A stretch of DNA of 64,000 nucleotides from Marinilabilia rubra (lineage in GTDB: Bacteria > Bacteroidota > Bacteroidia > Bacteroidales > Marinilabiliaceae). The stretch lies in NCBI RefSeq assembly GCF_003121985.1, contig NZ_QEWP01000008.1:1-64000 (forward strand). The letters run 5' to 3'. The translations under genes and the position numbers were made by a program. Shown piece after piece: positions 50,961 to 59,128 of the stretch. The notes under the pieces were generated by a model. It was not told where the DNA came from. It saw only the letters and a program-made list of their open reading frames with translations, and did not search any database. Numbering within the stretch: the stretch's first letter is position 1; the number at the start of each line of letters is the position of its first letter.

Positions 50961-53900
50961 ATGATTGAGAGTATCGTTCGTTTTAGTGTTCGCCATAAGC
51001 TTATGGTGTTTTTGTTTACTGCAACTGTAGCTGCCCTTGGAATTTTCTCACTCTCAAGGCTTCCTATTGGGGCAACCCCTGATGTTACCAATAATCAGGT
51101 TCAGGTAATTACCACATCCCGCAATTTATCAACCCTCGATGTTGAAAAGTTTCTTACCTATCCGGTGGAAATGGAGATGGCTAACCTGCCGGGTGTAAAG
51201 GAAATAAGATCTGTTTCTAAATTTGGGCTTTCAGTAGTTACCATTGTTTTTGACGATGATATGGGCACTTACCTTCCCCGGCAACTGATAGCTGAAAAGA
51301 TAGAAGCGGCTTCGGAAAATATACCCGAGGGGTTTGGCAAACCTTTTATGGGACCGGTTTCAACCGGGTTGGGCGAGATTTATCAATATACCCTGGAAGT
51401 GAAGCCGGGATATGAAAATCGCTACAATTCAATGGAATTACGCTCTATCCAGGATTGGATGGTGAAACGGCAATTGTCCAGAATAAAAGGAGTTGTGGAG
51501 GTAAATACCTGGGGCGGGTACCTTAAACAATACGAGGTAGCTGTGGATCCGGCAAAACTAAAGGCTCTGAATATTACGCTCGACGAGGTTTTTACAGCTG
51601 TTTCGGATAATAATAATGTTGCAGGAGGAAGTTATATTGAGCGAAGCGGGCAAAGTTATTTTGTACGCGGTGAAGGATTGGTTGAAAACCTTGAAGATAT
51701 ACGAAATATCGTTGTTAAAGGGCGTTCCGGTAAGCCTGTGTTGGTGAGAGATTTAGCTAAGGTTCAGTTTGGCCATGCCAATCGTTTTGGAGCCATAACC
51801 GGAAATGGCGAAGGCGAAAAGGTCATGGGACAGGTTATGATGTTAAAAGGGGCTAACCCAAAAGCCGTTATTGAAAGAGTTAAGGAAAAGGCAGCTGAGG
51901 TTCAGGAGACTTTACCCGAAGGGGTTTATATCAATCCTTTTCTGGATCGCAGCGAGCTTATTGGCCGTACAACCACTACCATTGCTGAAAATCTGATCCT
52001 CGGAGCCCTTATTGTAATATTTGTCGTGGTTCTGCTATTGGGAAGCTGGCGCTCCGGGTTGGTGGTAGCTTCTATTATACCATTAAGTTTGCTCTTTGCC
52101 CTAACATTGATGTATTTAACCGGCGTGGATGCCAATTTAATGAGCCTTGGTGCTATTGACTTCGGGATTATTATTGACGGAGCCGTAATTATTGTTGAAT
52201 ACATTTCTTTTAAAATTCACAGGAGGCGTCACGGACTTTTGGAACTTGGGGATAGTGAACGGCAGCATGCCCGAAACTCCATCTCAATTGAAGGTGCCTC
52301 TAAAATGATGAAGTCGGCCGTTTTTGGGCAGGTCATCATTATTATTGTTTTGATCCCGATCCTGACTTTGAGCGGAGTGGAAGGGAAGATGTTTCGCCCT
52401 ATGGCATTGACTTTTAGTTTTGCCTTGCTGGGAGCCATGGTCTTTGGTTTTACTTTTGTTCCTGCTGTTTCGTCTTTGTTTTTAAAAGCCTCTGTTCAAC
52501 AGAAAAAGACTTTCTCGGATAAATTTATGGACTTCCTAAACAAGTTGTATGCCCCTACCATCGATTGGTCATTGTCTCATAAAAAGATAGTGATTTTATT
52601 GGCTGCAGTAGTGTTGTTAGGGACCGGCATTTTGTTTTCCCGAATGGGGGGCGAGTTTGTTCCTACTCTTGATGAAGGGGATTTTGTGATTCAGCCGGTA
52701 TTAAAAACCGGCACCAGCCTTGGCGAAACCATTGAAATAATGACCCGGATTGAAGAAATCGCCAAAACTTTTCCGGAGACAAGGCAGGTTGTTAGTCGTA
52801 TTGGGGCTGCCGAGGTGCCAACCGATCCCATGTCGATGGAGGAGACAGATGTTATTATTACTCTTATACCGAAGGGAGAATGGGTGTCGGCAGATACAAA
52901 AGATGAACTGGCCAACCGGTTTAAAGAACGTATTTTGGAGAAAATTCCCGGAATTGAAATAGAATTCACTCAGCCTATTGAAATGCGCTTTAATGAATTA
53001 ATTACAGGTGTTCGTGCCGATTTGGCCATCAAAGTTTTTGGAGATCATCTGGAGACATTGAATGCCAAAGGGCAGGAGATTCAACAGTTGATGGAGGAAG
53101 TGCCCGGTGCTGCTGATGTTGTGTTGGAAAAGACAACTGGCTTACCGGAAATGCTGGTGAACTACAATCGTAAAAAAATCGCTTCCCTGGGAGTCAATAT
53201 TGCAGATCTTAACAAAGTGGTTAACACCGCTTTTGCCGGTGCAACTGTTGGCACCGTTTATGAAGGAGAACGAAGATTCGATTTGGTAGTCCGCTATAAC
53301 AAAGGATCACGTGAGTCTATAGCAGATCTCAGAAATACCTATGTCTCTTTGCCGGGGGGGAGTCGCATACCTCTGAGGGAGGTAGCAACCATTGATTACT
53401 CCAAAGGTCCCGCACAGATTTCCAGAGACGAAACGCGCAGAAGAATTGTGGTAGGTGTCAATGTCAGGGGGCGTGACCTCGAATCAGTAGTTGAAGAGGC
53501 CCGTGAGCGTATAGAGAAAGAAGTAGAATTGCCTCCGGGTTACTATGTGGAGTATGGAGGGCAGTTTGAAAATCTGAGAAGTGCCCGTCGCCGCCTGATG
53601 ATTGTAGTCCCTATTGCCTTGATTTTAATCTTTATTATGCTTCACTTTGCTTTTGGCAGTATTCGTCCGGCTCTTTTGGTTTTCTCTGCAGTTCCTTTGT
53701 CTGCTGTTGGTGGCGTTTTGTTTTTATGGCTAAGAGGTATGCCTTTTTCAATTTCGGCAGGAGTTGGTTTTGTAGCTTTATTTGGGGTGTCGGTGTTGAA
53801 CGGAATCGTATTAATAGAGCATTACAATGATTTAAAACAATCCGGGATGAGTAATTTAAGAGAACGCGTTATTCAGGGAGCTCGTGAAAGGCTCAGACCC

Positions 53901-55286
53901 GTTTTGCTGACGGCTGCTTCCACGGCTTTTGGCTTCTTCCCAATGGCCTTTTCAACGGGTGCAGGAGCAGAAGTTCAAAGACCTCTGGCTACCGTTGTGG
54001 TTGGTGGACTTGTTACCGCCACTTTGCTCACTCTTGTAGTGTTGCCCGTTTTATATTGTCTCATGGAAGACAGAGATCGTGTTCGAAGATTTTTCAGACC
54101 CAACAGCCTTGCAGTACTTTTGCTGTTATTCATTCCTTCAATTGTGAATGCCCAGCAGCCGGTAACGCCTGCAGAAGCTGTCGATATTGCTCTGGAAAAC
54201 AACGGGATGATTCGGGCTTCTGAACTCAGGCTAAAGGCAGCCGGTGAAATGAAAGGAACAGCCTGGGATATAGAAAAAACCGGAGTTTTTGTCAACTATG
54301 ATGAGAGTAATCTGGGGCACAACGGAGAACCATTAACTGTTTTTGGTGTCAGTCAGAACTTCAAATTTCCGTTGGTTTATGTGGGGCAGAAAAAATTGCT
54401 TGACTCGGCAGAAGAAATACAGCTTTACAGACACCGGATTAATAAAAGAATTTTGACCCGGAAAGTTCTGAAAGCATATTATGATGTAGTCTATTTTAAA
54501 AGCCTTAAGGCGAATTATGAGGAGCTTGATTCACTCTATTCCATGTATGCCAAAGGTGCCAGGAGGCGTTTTCAGGCAGGTGAAGCCAATTCGCTGGCCG
54601 TCATGATGGCCTTGTCTAAAAAGGATGAGGCCAATTTGAAATTAGTAAAGACTCTTGAGGATCTTTCTTCCGCCCGGTTAAGGCTGAAAAGTATTGTTCA
54701 GGGAGAGAATAGTTATGCCGTTACACATGATTCATTGCCAAAGCTAATGGTCGGGGGGTACGAGGTTGCTTCAAATCCGGCATTGGCCCTTAAAAATGCT
54801 GAAGGAGAAATGGCCCTGAAAGAGTGGTCGGTAGAAAAAATGAATTGGCTGCCCGACATTAATGTGAGCTACTTTCGTGGCACAAATGACTATGCCGATG
54901 CCCGCGTTTATGAAGGTGTAGAAGTGGGCCTGGCTTTCCCATTGTTTTTTTCGGGGCAAAATGCTCAGGTAAAATCAAAGAGATTGAAAAAGGAAGCTGC
55001 AAGACTCGAATATATTGATTACGAGAATCAGGTTTCATGGAAAATGGGAGCTTTAAAAGCTGAGTTTCGAAAGTATGAACGAGCTTTGAAAATATATGAA
55101 ACCAGAAGTCGCCAATTGGCCACCGGATTAATGCAAACAGCACGCAAATCCTATGAAACCGGTGAAATAAATATGTTGGAATACATCACGGTTCTTGATC
55201 AATCACAGCGAATTTATCTTGACTATCTGGCAAGTCTGCACCAATATAATAACACTGTTATAGAAATAAATTATTTCATTCCTTAA
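50961..55286 (+). CDS. CzcA-type heavy-metal RND pump fused to a TolC-like outer-membrane factor
   Basis: 1441 residues. Residues 1-1040 form a complete HME-RND permease, with IVRFSVRHKLMVFLF at the start and the TM4 proton-relay signature DFGIIIDGAVIIVE (Asp400, Asp406, Glu413). This DFG/DGA pattern is the Zn/Co/Cd/Ni subgroup rather than Cu/Ag CusA. From about residue 1046 a hydrophobic stretch ending VNAQ looks like an internal signal peptide, followed by a ~370-residue TolC/OEP domain (EAVDIALENNGMIRASE, QLATGLMQTARKSYETGEINMLEYI). Such a pump-channel fusion, which I have seen in other Bacteroidota genomes, puts two membrane components in one chain. The adaptor gene follows after 11 bp. 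Confidence 0.93.
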   Translation: MIESIVRFSVRHKLMVFLFTATVAALGIFSLSRLPIGATPDVTNNQVQVITTSRNLSTLDVEKFLTYPVEMEMANLPGVKEIRSVSKFGLSVVTIVFDDDMGTYLPRQLIAEKIEAASENIPEGFGKPFMGPVSTGLGEIYQYTLEVKPGYENRYNSMELRSIQDWMVKRQLSRIKGVVEVNTWGGYLKQYEVAVDPAKLKALNITLDEVFTAVSDNNNVAGGSYIERSGQSYFVRGEGLVENLEDIRNIVVKGRSGKPVLVRDLAKVQFGHANRFGAITGNGEGEKVMGQVMMLKGANPKAVIERVKEKAAEVQETLPEGVYINPFLDRSELIGRTTTTIAENLILGALIVIFVVVLLLGSWRSGLVVASIIPLSLLFALTLMYLTGVDANLMSLGAIDFGIIIDGAVIIVEYISFKIHRRRHGLLELGDSERQHARNSISIEGASKMMKSAVFGQVIIIIVLIPILTLSGVEGKMFRPMALTFSFALLGAMVFGFTFVPAVSSLFLKASVQQKKTFSDKFMDFLNKLYAPTIDWSLSHKKIVILLAAVVLLGTGILFSRMGGEFVPTLDEGDFVIQPVLKTGTSLGETIEIMTRIEEIAKTFPETRQVVSRIGAAEVPTDPMSMEETDVIITLIPKGEWVSADTKDELANRFKERILEKIPGIEIEFTQPIEMRFNELITGVRADLAIKVFGDHLETLNAKGQEIQQLMEEVPGAADVVLEKTTGLPEMLVNYNRKKIASLGVNIADLNKVVNTAFAGATVGTVYEGERRFDLVVRYNKGSRESIADLRNTYVSLPGGSRIPLREVATIDYSKGPAQISRDETRRRIVVGVNVRGRDLESVVEEARERIEKEVELPPGYYVEYGGQFENLRSARRRLMIVVPIALILIFIMLHFAFGSIRPALLVFSAVPLSAVGGVLFLWLRGMPFSISAGVGFVALFGVSVLNGIVLIEHYNDLKQSGMSNLRERVIQGARERLRPVLLTAASTAFGFFPMAFSTGAGAEVQRPLATVVVGGLVTATLLTLVVLPVLYCLMEDRDRVRRFFRPNSLAVLLLLFIPSIVNAQQPVTPAEAVDIALENNGMIRASELRLKAAGEMKGTAWDIEKTGVFVNYDESNLGHNGEPLTVFGVSQNFKFPLVYVGQKKLLDSAEEIQLYRHRINKRILTRKVLKAYYDVVYFKSLKANYEELDSLYSMYAKGARRRFQAGEANSLAVMMALSKKDEANLKLVKTLEDLSSARLRLKSIVQGENSYAVTHDSLPKLMVGGYEVASNPALALKNAEGEMALKEWSVEKMNWLPDINVSYFRGTNDYADARVYEGVEVGLAFPLFFSGQNAQVKSKRLKKEAARLEYIDYENQVSWKMGALKAEFRKYERALKIYETRSRQLATGLMQTARKSYETGEINMLEYITVLDQSQRIYLDYLASLHQYNNTVIEINYFIP

Positions 55287-55297
55287 AAGGAAATACG

Positions 55298-56425
55298 ATG
55301 ATAACAAGATCTTTAATATTTTTGTTTTTTCTGCTTTTCGCATCTGGATGCAATTCCGAAAAAGCAGCCGATAAAAAGAATGCAGTTGACGGACCAGAGG
55401 GGGCAATTGGACTGACCAAAGAGCAATTTAAATCTTCAGGAATGACTTTTTCGGAGTTAAAAAAAATAAGTGCTTCCGAAAAAATTGAAGCCACAGGACA
55501 AATTTTGGTTAAGCCTGAGAGTTATTTTATGATGAGTACCTTGATGCAAGGGCGGGTTAAAGAGGTTTTTGTAACACGCGGTGACTGGGTGAAAGCCGGC
55601 CAGGCATTGGTTGAAATAGAGGATCCCTCAATTATCCGGTTACAACAGGATTATTTAGAGGTTGTGGCGGGTGAACCTGTTCTTAAAGCGGATTTTGAAA
55701 GACAAAAGAGCTTATTTGCCGATGAGGTTGCATCTGAGAAAAAACTTCAAAAAGCCCGAGCTGACTATCTCTCAGTTAAAGCGAAGGTAACCGGATTGAA
55801 AGAACAGTTGAGGTTACTGGGGCTTGATCCAGTAGAAGTTGAACAAGGAAAAATAAAGTCTTCGGTTGTTCTTAAAGCACCCATTGATGGAAATGTATCA
55901 ACGATGGAAATCAATAAAGGCGTTTATCTGGAGGAGGGGGCTGAAGTATTAGAAATCATTGATCCTTCCGGAATATTTGTCTCACTTAGCGTCTTTGAAA
56001 ATGATGTTACAGGCATTAAAGCCGGGTTAAAAGTCTTAGTTAAACCTGCCGGGGATGCAACAGCCAGAGATACAGCGCTGATTACAAGAATTGCCCGAAA
56101 AGTGGAGGAAGGATCAAGAAGTGTTACCGTTCATGCTGCGTTCGAAAAGGATGCTTTTGATTTTATTCCGGGAATGTATCTTGATGCACAGATCGTAAAG
56201 GGAGTTGGTGAAATGTTTGTGCTTCCTGAAGAAGCAGTTGTTGATTTGGAAAACAGAAACTGGGTATTGCTAAAATTGGAAGAAAAAAATGAATCTTACA
56301 TAATGGTTCAGCGTGAAGTTGAAGTTTTGGATTTGGATAACGGTTTGGTTGCCATCTTAAATAATGATGATTTCTCTGCAGATGACCAGTTTTTATGTAA
56401 AGGTGCATTTGGATTAATACAATGA
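55298..56425 (+). CDS. RND efflux periplasmic adaptor lipoprotein (CusB/CzcB-like)
   Basis: 375 residues, lipobox LFASGC. Membrane-fusion-protein layout: a beta-barrel strand region, the first lipoyl half (SYFMMSTLMQGRVKEVFVTRGDWVKAGQALVEIED), a short helical hairpin (about 100-160), the second lipoyl half (LKAPIDGNVSTMEINKGVYLEEGAEVLEII) and a beta-barrel/membrane-proximal domain. It links the inner-membrane RND pump to the outer-membrane channel, both encoded by the gene 11 bp upstream. No Met- or His-rich metal-binding extension was seen. Its stop overlaps the start of the next gene (ATGA), so the three genes form one operon. Confidence 0.93.
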   Translation: MITRSLIFLFFLLFASGCNSEKAADKKNAVDGPEGAIGLTKEQFKSSGMTFSELKKISASEKIEATGQILVKPESYFMMSTLMQGRVKEVFVTRGDWVKAGQALVEIEDPSIIRLQQDYLEVVAGEPVLKADFERQKSLFADEVASEKKLQKARADYLSVKAKVTGLKEQLRLLGLDPVEVEQGKIKSSVVLKAPIDGNVSTMEINKGVYLEEGAEVLEIIDPSGIFVSLSVFENDVTGIKAGLKVLVKPAGDATARDTALITRIARKVEEGSRSVTVHAAFEKDAFDFIPGMYLDAQIVKGVGEMFVLPEEAVVDLENRNWVLLKLEEKNESYIMVQREVEVLDLDNGLVAILNNDDFSADDQFLCKGAFGLIQ

Positions 56426-56946
56426 CCGAAATATCACTTACCATTGAGGAAACAGCCCGAAAAGCGGCCGGTTTTATTTTGCCTGTGTTATTTGCTACAG
56501 GTATTCCCTTTTTTGTGATTTACGGGTTGCATCCTTTTTATGAATGGTCCTTCGCGGGTGTTTTTCAATTTATTTTTATACTTGTCGTTGGGATTCCGGT
56601 TCATGAGCTTTTACATGGCATTGTATTTGGCGCTTTTGCTCATGGGGGATACAAATCAGTTAAGTTTGGTTTGGATCGCTCAACATACACTCCTTATTGC
56701 CATTGCAAAGCTCCTATCAGGGTTCAGTACTATCGCATTGGTGCTATAATGCCATTATTTGTATTGGGTGTCACTCCTTTTGTGTTTTCTCTTTTCAATG
56801 GTTCGTTTGGCTGGTGGCTGTTTGGATATTTTTATATCATAGCAGCAGGAGGGGACCTGGTGGCGCTAAAAATGTTAAAAAAAATTCCAGGCCATCGTAA
56901 AGTATTGGATCATCCCGAAAAAATGGGGTTTTATATTTTGGACTGA
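56422..56946 (+). CDS. DUF3267 putative zincin membrane protein
   Basis: 174 residues. Start codon overlaps the adaptor stop (ATGA). About four membrane helices. HELLH at residues 68-72 in VGIPVHELLHGIVFG matches the zincin HExxH motif of the DUF3267 family (related to site-2-type metalloproteases). It contains CHCKAPIRVQYYRIGAIMPL after it. The substrate is unknown. Its place in the metal-efflux operon is striking, but the family also occurs alone, so a link with metal transport is inference. Confidence 0.82.
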   Translation: MTEISLTIEETARKAAGFILPVLFATGIPFFVIYGLHPFYEWSFAGVFQFIFILVVGIPVHELLHGIVFGAFAHGGYKSVKFGLDRSTYTPYCHCKAPIRVQYYRIGAIMPLFVLGVTPFVFSLFNGSFGWWLFGYFYIIAAGGDLVALKMLKKIPGHRKVLDHPEKMGFYILD

Positions 56947-57006
56947 TGCTCGATTTTGTGTTTAGCCTGGGCAGGCCAGGCCCAAATAAGTAATATGGTT
57001 GAAAAA

Positions 57007-57098
57007 AACGATAAATGGCGCAGCCATTTCATAATAGCCCCTTAGAAACTATTTTCCAAAAAATACACGAATATTAGAAGTAAGACCTTAATGAGAGA
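57007..57098. repeat. Repeat family E, copy 2 (inverted relative to copy 1)
   Basis: The reverse complement matches 15843-15934 over about 90 bp with few differences, including AAATGGCTGCGCCATTT and TTCGTGTATTTTTTGG. Confidence 0.75.
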
Positions 57099-57124
57099 TT
57101 TTACCTTTGCCGACATCCCATAAA

Positions 57125-57263
57125 CAATACTTCGTTTAGTTTTTCAATGAACTTATAGCCAATTGCTTGCGGGTGTGTTTTTGTTTGTGAGTGATAATAT
57201 ACAGAATATCAGTGTTATACGTTTCGTCTTGCATCTAATATCTAAAAATCTAACGCTCTATTG
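57125..57263 (+). mobile_element. MITE-like repeat family B, copy 2
   Basis: Starts CAATACTTCGTTTAG and ends AACGCTCTATTG (imperfect inverted ends), 139 bp. TCTTGCATCTAATATCT (57232-57248) matches 18757-18773 exactly in reverse orientation, and the middle aligns with the copy at 18899. It lacks the CCCGATGCTTCGGG hairpin of the other copies. The junction region carries AACAAT on both sides (57123-57128 and 57267-57272). Confidence 0.55.
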
Positions 57264-57386
57264 ATGAACAATCATGTTGTCTATCTCTTGTAATTGATTC
57301 AAAATCCTCTTTATCAAGACTTCTTTCACCTCTTTAATCTTTTTTGATGTGAAAAACTCCAAATTCAGATATTCTTCTTCGGTTTG
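57258..57386 (-). pseudogene. Possible 3' remnant of an unidentified gene
   Basis: On the minus strand a 42-codon frame without a start codon reads QTEEEYLNLEFFTSKKIK, then EVKEVLIKRILNQLQEIDNM and IVHQ, before a stop at 57258-57260. The composition is protein-like (amphipathic helices) and unlike the AT-rich surroundings. A stop (TGA) interrupts the frame just upstream at 57387-57389. Its stop codon lies in the end of the B element. The source gene was not recognised. Confidence 0.3.
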
Positions 57387-57616
57387 TCACAGTAGTGTTT
57401 TCTTTTAAAAAATAATTTCCCTGAAAGCGGTTTTATTCCGGCAGATTTTTCCTGGGCTTTGTTGAAAACAGGATGATCTTATGGTAGTTAATAGCCAATT
57501 TGTTATTAATGATATAAATCAGGTCGAACAGCAGGGTTAAAAGTTAGAAATGAGTGGAGTAAATACATTTTGTTTGTTATTTTTAGTAGATTATTGATAA
57601 TTAAATCTACGTTTTT

Positions 57617-58867
57617 ATGAAAAAGAATCAATACTCTCCCGAAAGCCTCATGATGTCTTACGGATACAAAGCTTCAGACCACCAAGGGGCGGTCAAGTGT
57701 CCTTTGTTTCAGACTTCCACTTTTGCTTTTCACTCTGCCTCCGAGGGCAAAGCTTTTTTTGAGTTGGCTTATGGATTGAGAGAACCTGAAGCCGGTGAAG
57801 AGATGGGAATGATTTACAGCCGGGTAAATAATCCAAACCTGGAGCTGGCAGAAAAAAGGCTTGCTCTTTGGGATAAAGCTGATGGTGCTGCTTTTTTCGC
57901 TTCAGGTATGGCAGCGATATCTACTATGATGTTCACGTTTTTACGTCCCAATGATATATTGCTGTTTGGCTCTCCCGTTTACGGTGGTACGGATCATTTT
58001 ATTCATCATGTTTTACCTGATTTCGGAATACGAACGTTAATGTTTACCTCCCTGGATTCTGAAAAGGAAATCCTTCAGCGGCTTGAAGATACTTTCCCCG
58101 GAGAGCAGCCATCTTTAATTTATATTGAAACTCCTGGTAATCCAACAAATAATCTCATTGATATTGAGATGTGTGCGCGATTGCGGAATGAGTTTGTGTC
58201 TGGCAGAAAAGATTGTTTGCTGGCTGTTGATAATACTTTTTTGGGGCCTGTTTTTCAGAGGCCACTCGAACATGGTGCTGACCTTGTGGTCTATTCAGCA
58301 ACCAAATTTATTAGTGGACACAGCGATGTTATTGCCGGAGCCTGTGCAGGGAGAAATGAAACGATTGGTCGGCTCAAAGCAATGAGAACATTTTTAGGCA
58401 GCATGTTGGATCCTCATTCCTGTTGGCTGGTAATGCGAAGTCTTGAAACTTTACAAATTAGGATGGAAAGGCAAGATGCAAGTGCCCGGAAAGTAGCGGA
58501 ATATGTGGCGCAGCATCCTAAGGTTGAGAGTGTTCATTTTTTGGGATATCTGAGAGACGACGATCCACAAAAACAAATCTTTAAAAAGCAGTGTCTTTCA
58601 TCCGGATCAATGATTTCTTTTAATATAAAAGGGGGAGAGAAGGAAGCATTCCGATTTTTAGATAACCTGACGTTGTTTAAGTTAGCAGTGAGTCTTGGCT
58701 CAACAGAAAGCCTGGCTGAACATCCTGCTACCATGACCCATGTGGATGTTTCGGAGGAAGACCGTCAAAAACTGGGGATTTTGCCCAATTTGGTCAGATT
58801 AAGTATTGGACTTGAAGATCCGGAGGACTTAATTCAGGCTGTTGAATCTGCTTTCGGAAAAGTTTGA
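57617..58867 (+). CDS. PLP-dependent trans-sulfuration enzyme (cystathionine gamma-synthase/lyase family)
   Basis: 416 residues of the Cys/Met metabolism PLP family. The PLP lysine is in VYSATKFISGHSD, with DNTFLGPVFQRPLEHGAD before it, plus FASGMAAISTMMF and SLGSTESLAEHPATMTH near the C-terminus. Members make or break cystathionine or eliminate methanethiol from methionine. In the loop before the active site the sequence is SPVYGGTD, with Gly where methionine gamma-lyases usually have Cys, so that activity is less likely. The substrate cannot be fixed from sequence alone. The metA gene 4.4 kb downstream belongs to the same pathway but is not cotranscribed. Confidence 0.88.
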   Translation: MKKNQYSPESLMMSYGYKASDHQGAVKCPLFQTSTFAFHSASEGKAFFELAYGLREPEAGEEMGMIYSRVNNPNLELAEKRLALWDKADGAAFFASGMAAISTMMFTFLRPNDILLFGSPVYGGTDHFIHHVLPDFGIRTLMFTSLDSEKEILQRLEDTFPGEQPSLIYIETPGNPTNNLIDIEMCARLRNEFVSGRKDCLLAVDNTFLGPVFQRPLEHGADLVVYSATKFISGHSDVIAGACAGRNETIGRLKAMRTFLGSMLDPHSCWLVMRSLETLQIRMERQDASARKVAEYVAQHPKVESVHFLGYLRDDDPQKQIFKKQCLSSGSMISFNIKGGEKEAFRFLDNLTLFKLAVSLGSTESLAEHPATMTHVDVSEEDRQKLGILPNLVRLSIGLEDPEDLIQAVESAFGKV

Positions 58868-58938
58868 AATATAGTACTAAAGTATAAGTAATAATCGAAC
58901 ATTTTAATCGGTGACTTTACAATTGTCTTGGAAATTCT

Positions 58939-58946
58939 TATATTTG
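58939..58946 (+). promoter_or_regulatory. Candidate -7 box TATATTTG upstream of rnr
   Basis: Matches TAnnTTTG about 180 bp before the rnr ATG. The TTTA at 58914-58917 is a weak -33 candidate at 21-bp spacing. Confidence 0.35.
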
Positions 58947-59128
58947 AGCTAAATATACAGGTTAAAACATTGGACGGATTTGTCTGTTTAAGTTGTTAAA
59001 AGGATCCGATTTTTTATGTAAGATGAAGCAGATCGTCCTTTTTTTAAAAGTTAGAATGACTTGATTACGTGAATGTTTGACTTTTTGAAAGGGCCGGCAG
59101 AAGTTTTAATCAGTGTAAGAAAATTTAT

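Larger units (their letters stand above)
56947..57616. other. Repeat-rich intergenic region
   Basis: 670 bp with no complete gene. It contains a small GCCTGG/CCAGGC hairpin (56965-56981), repeat E (57007-57098), repeat B (57125-57263) and a truncated reading-frame remnant on the minus strand (57258-57386). From about 57390 to 57616 I see nothing specific except AT-rich DNA that should hold the promoter of the gene at 57617. Confidence 0.6.
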
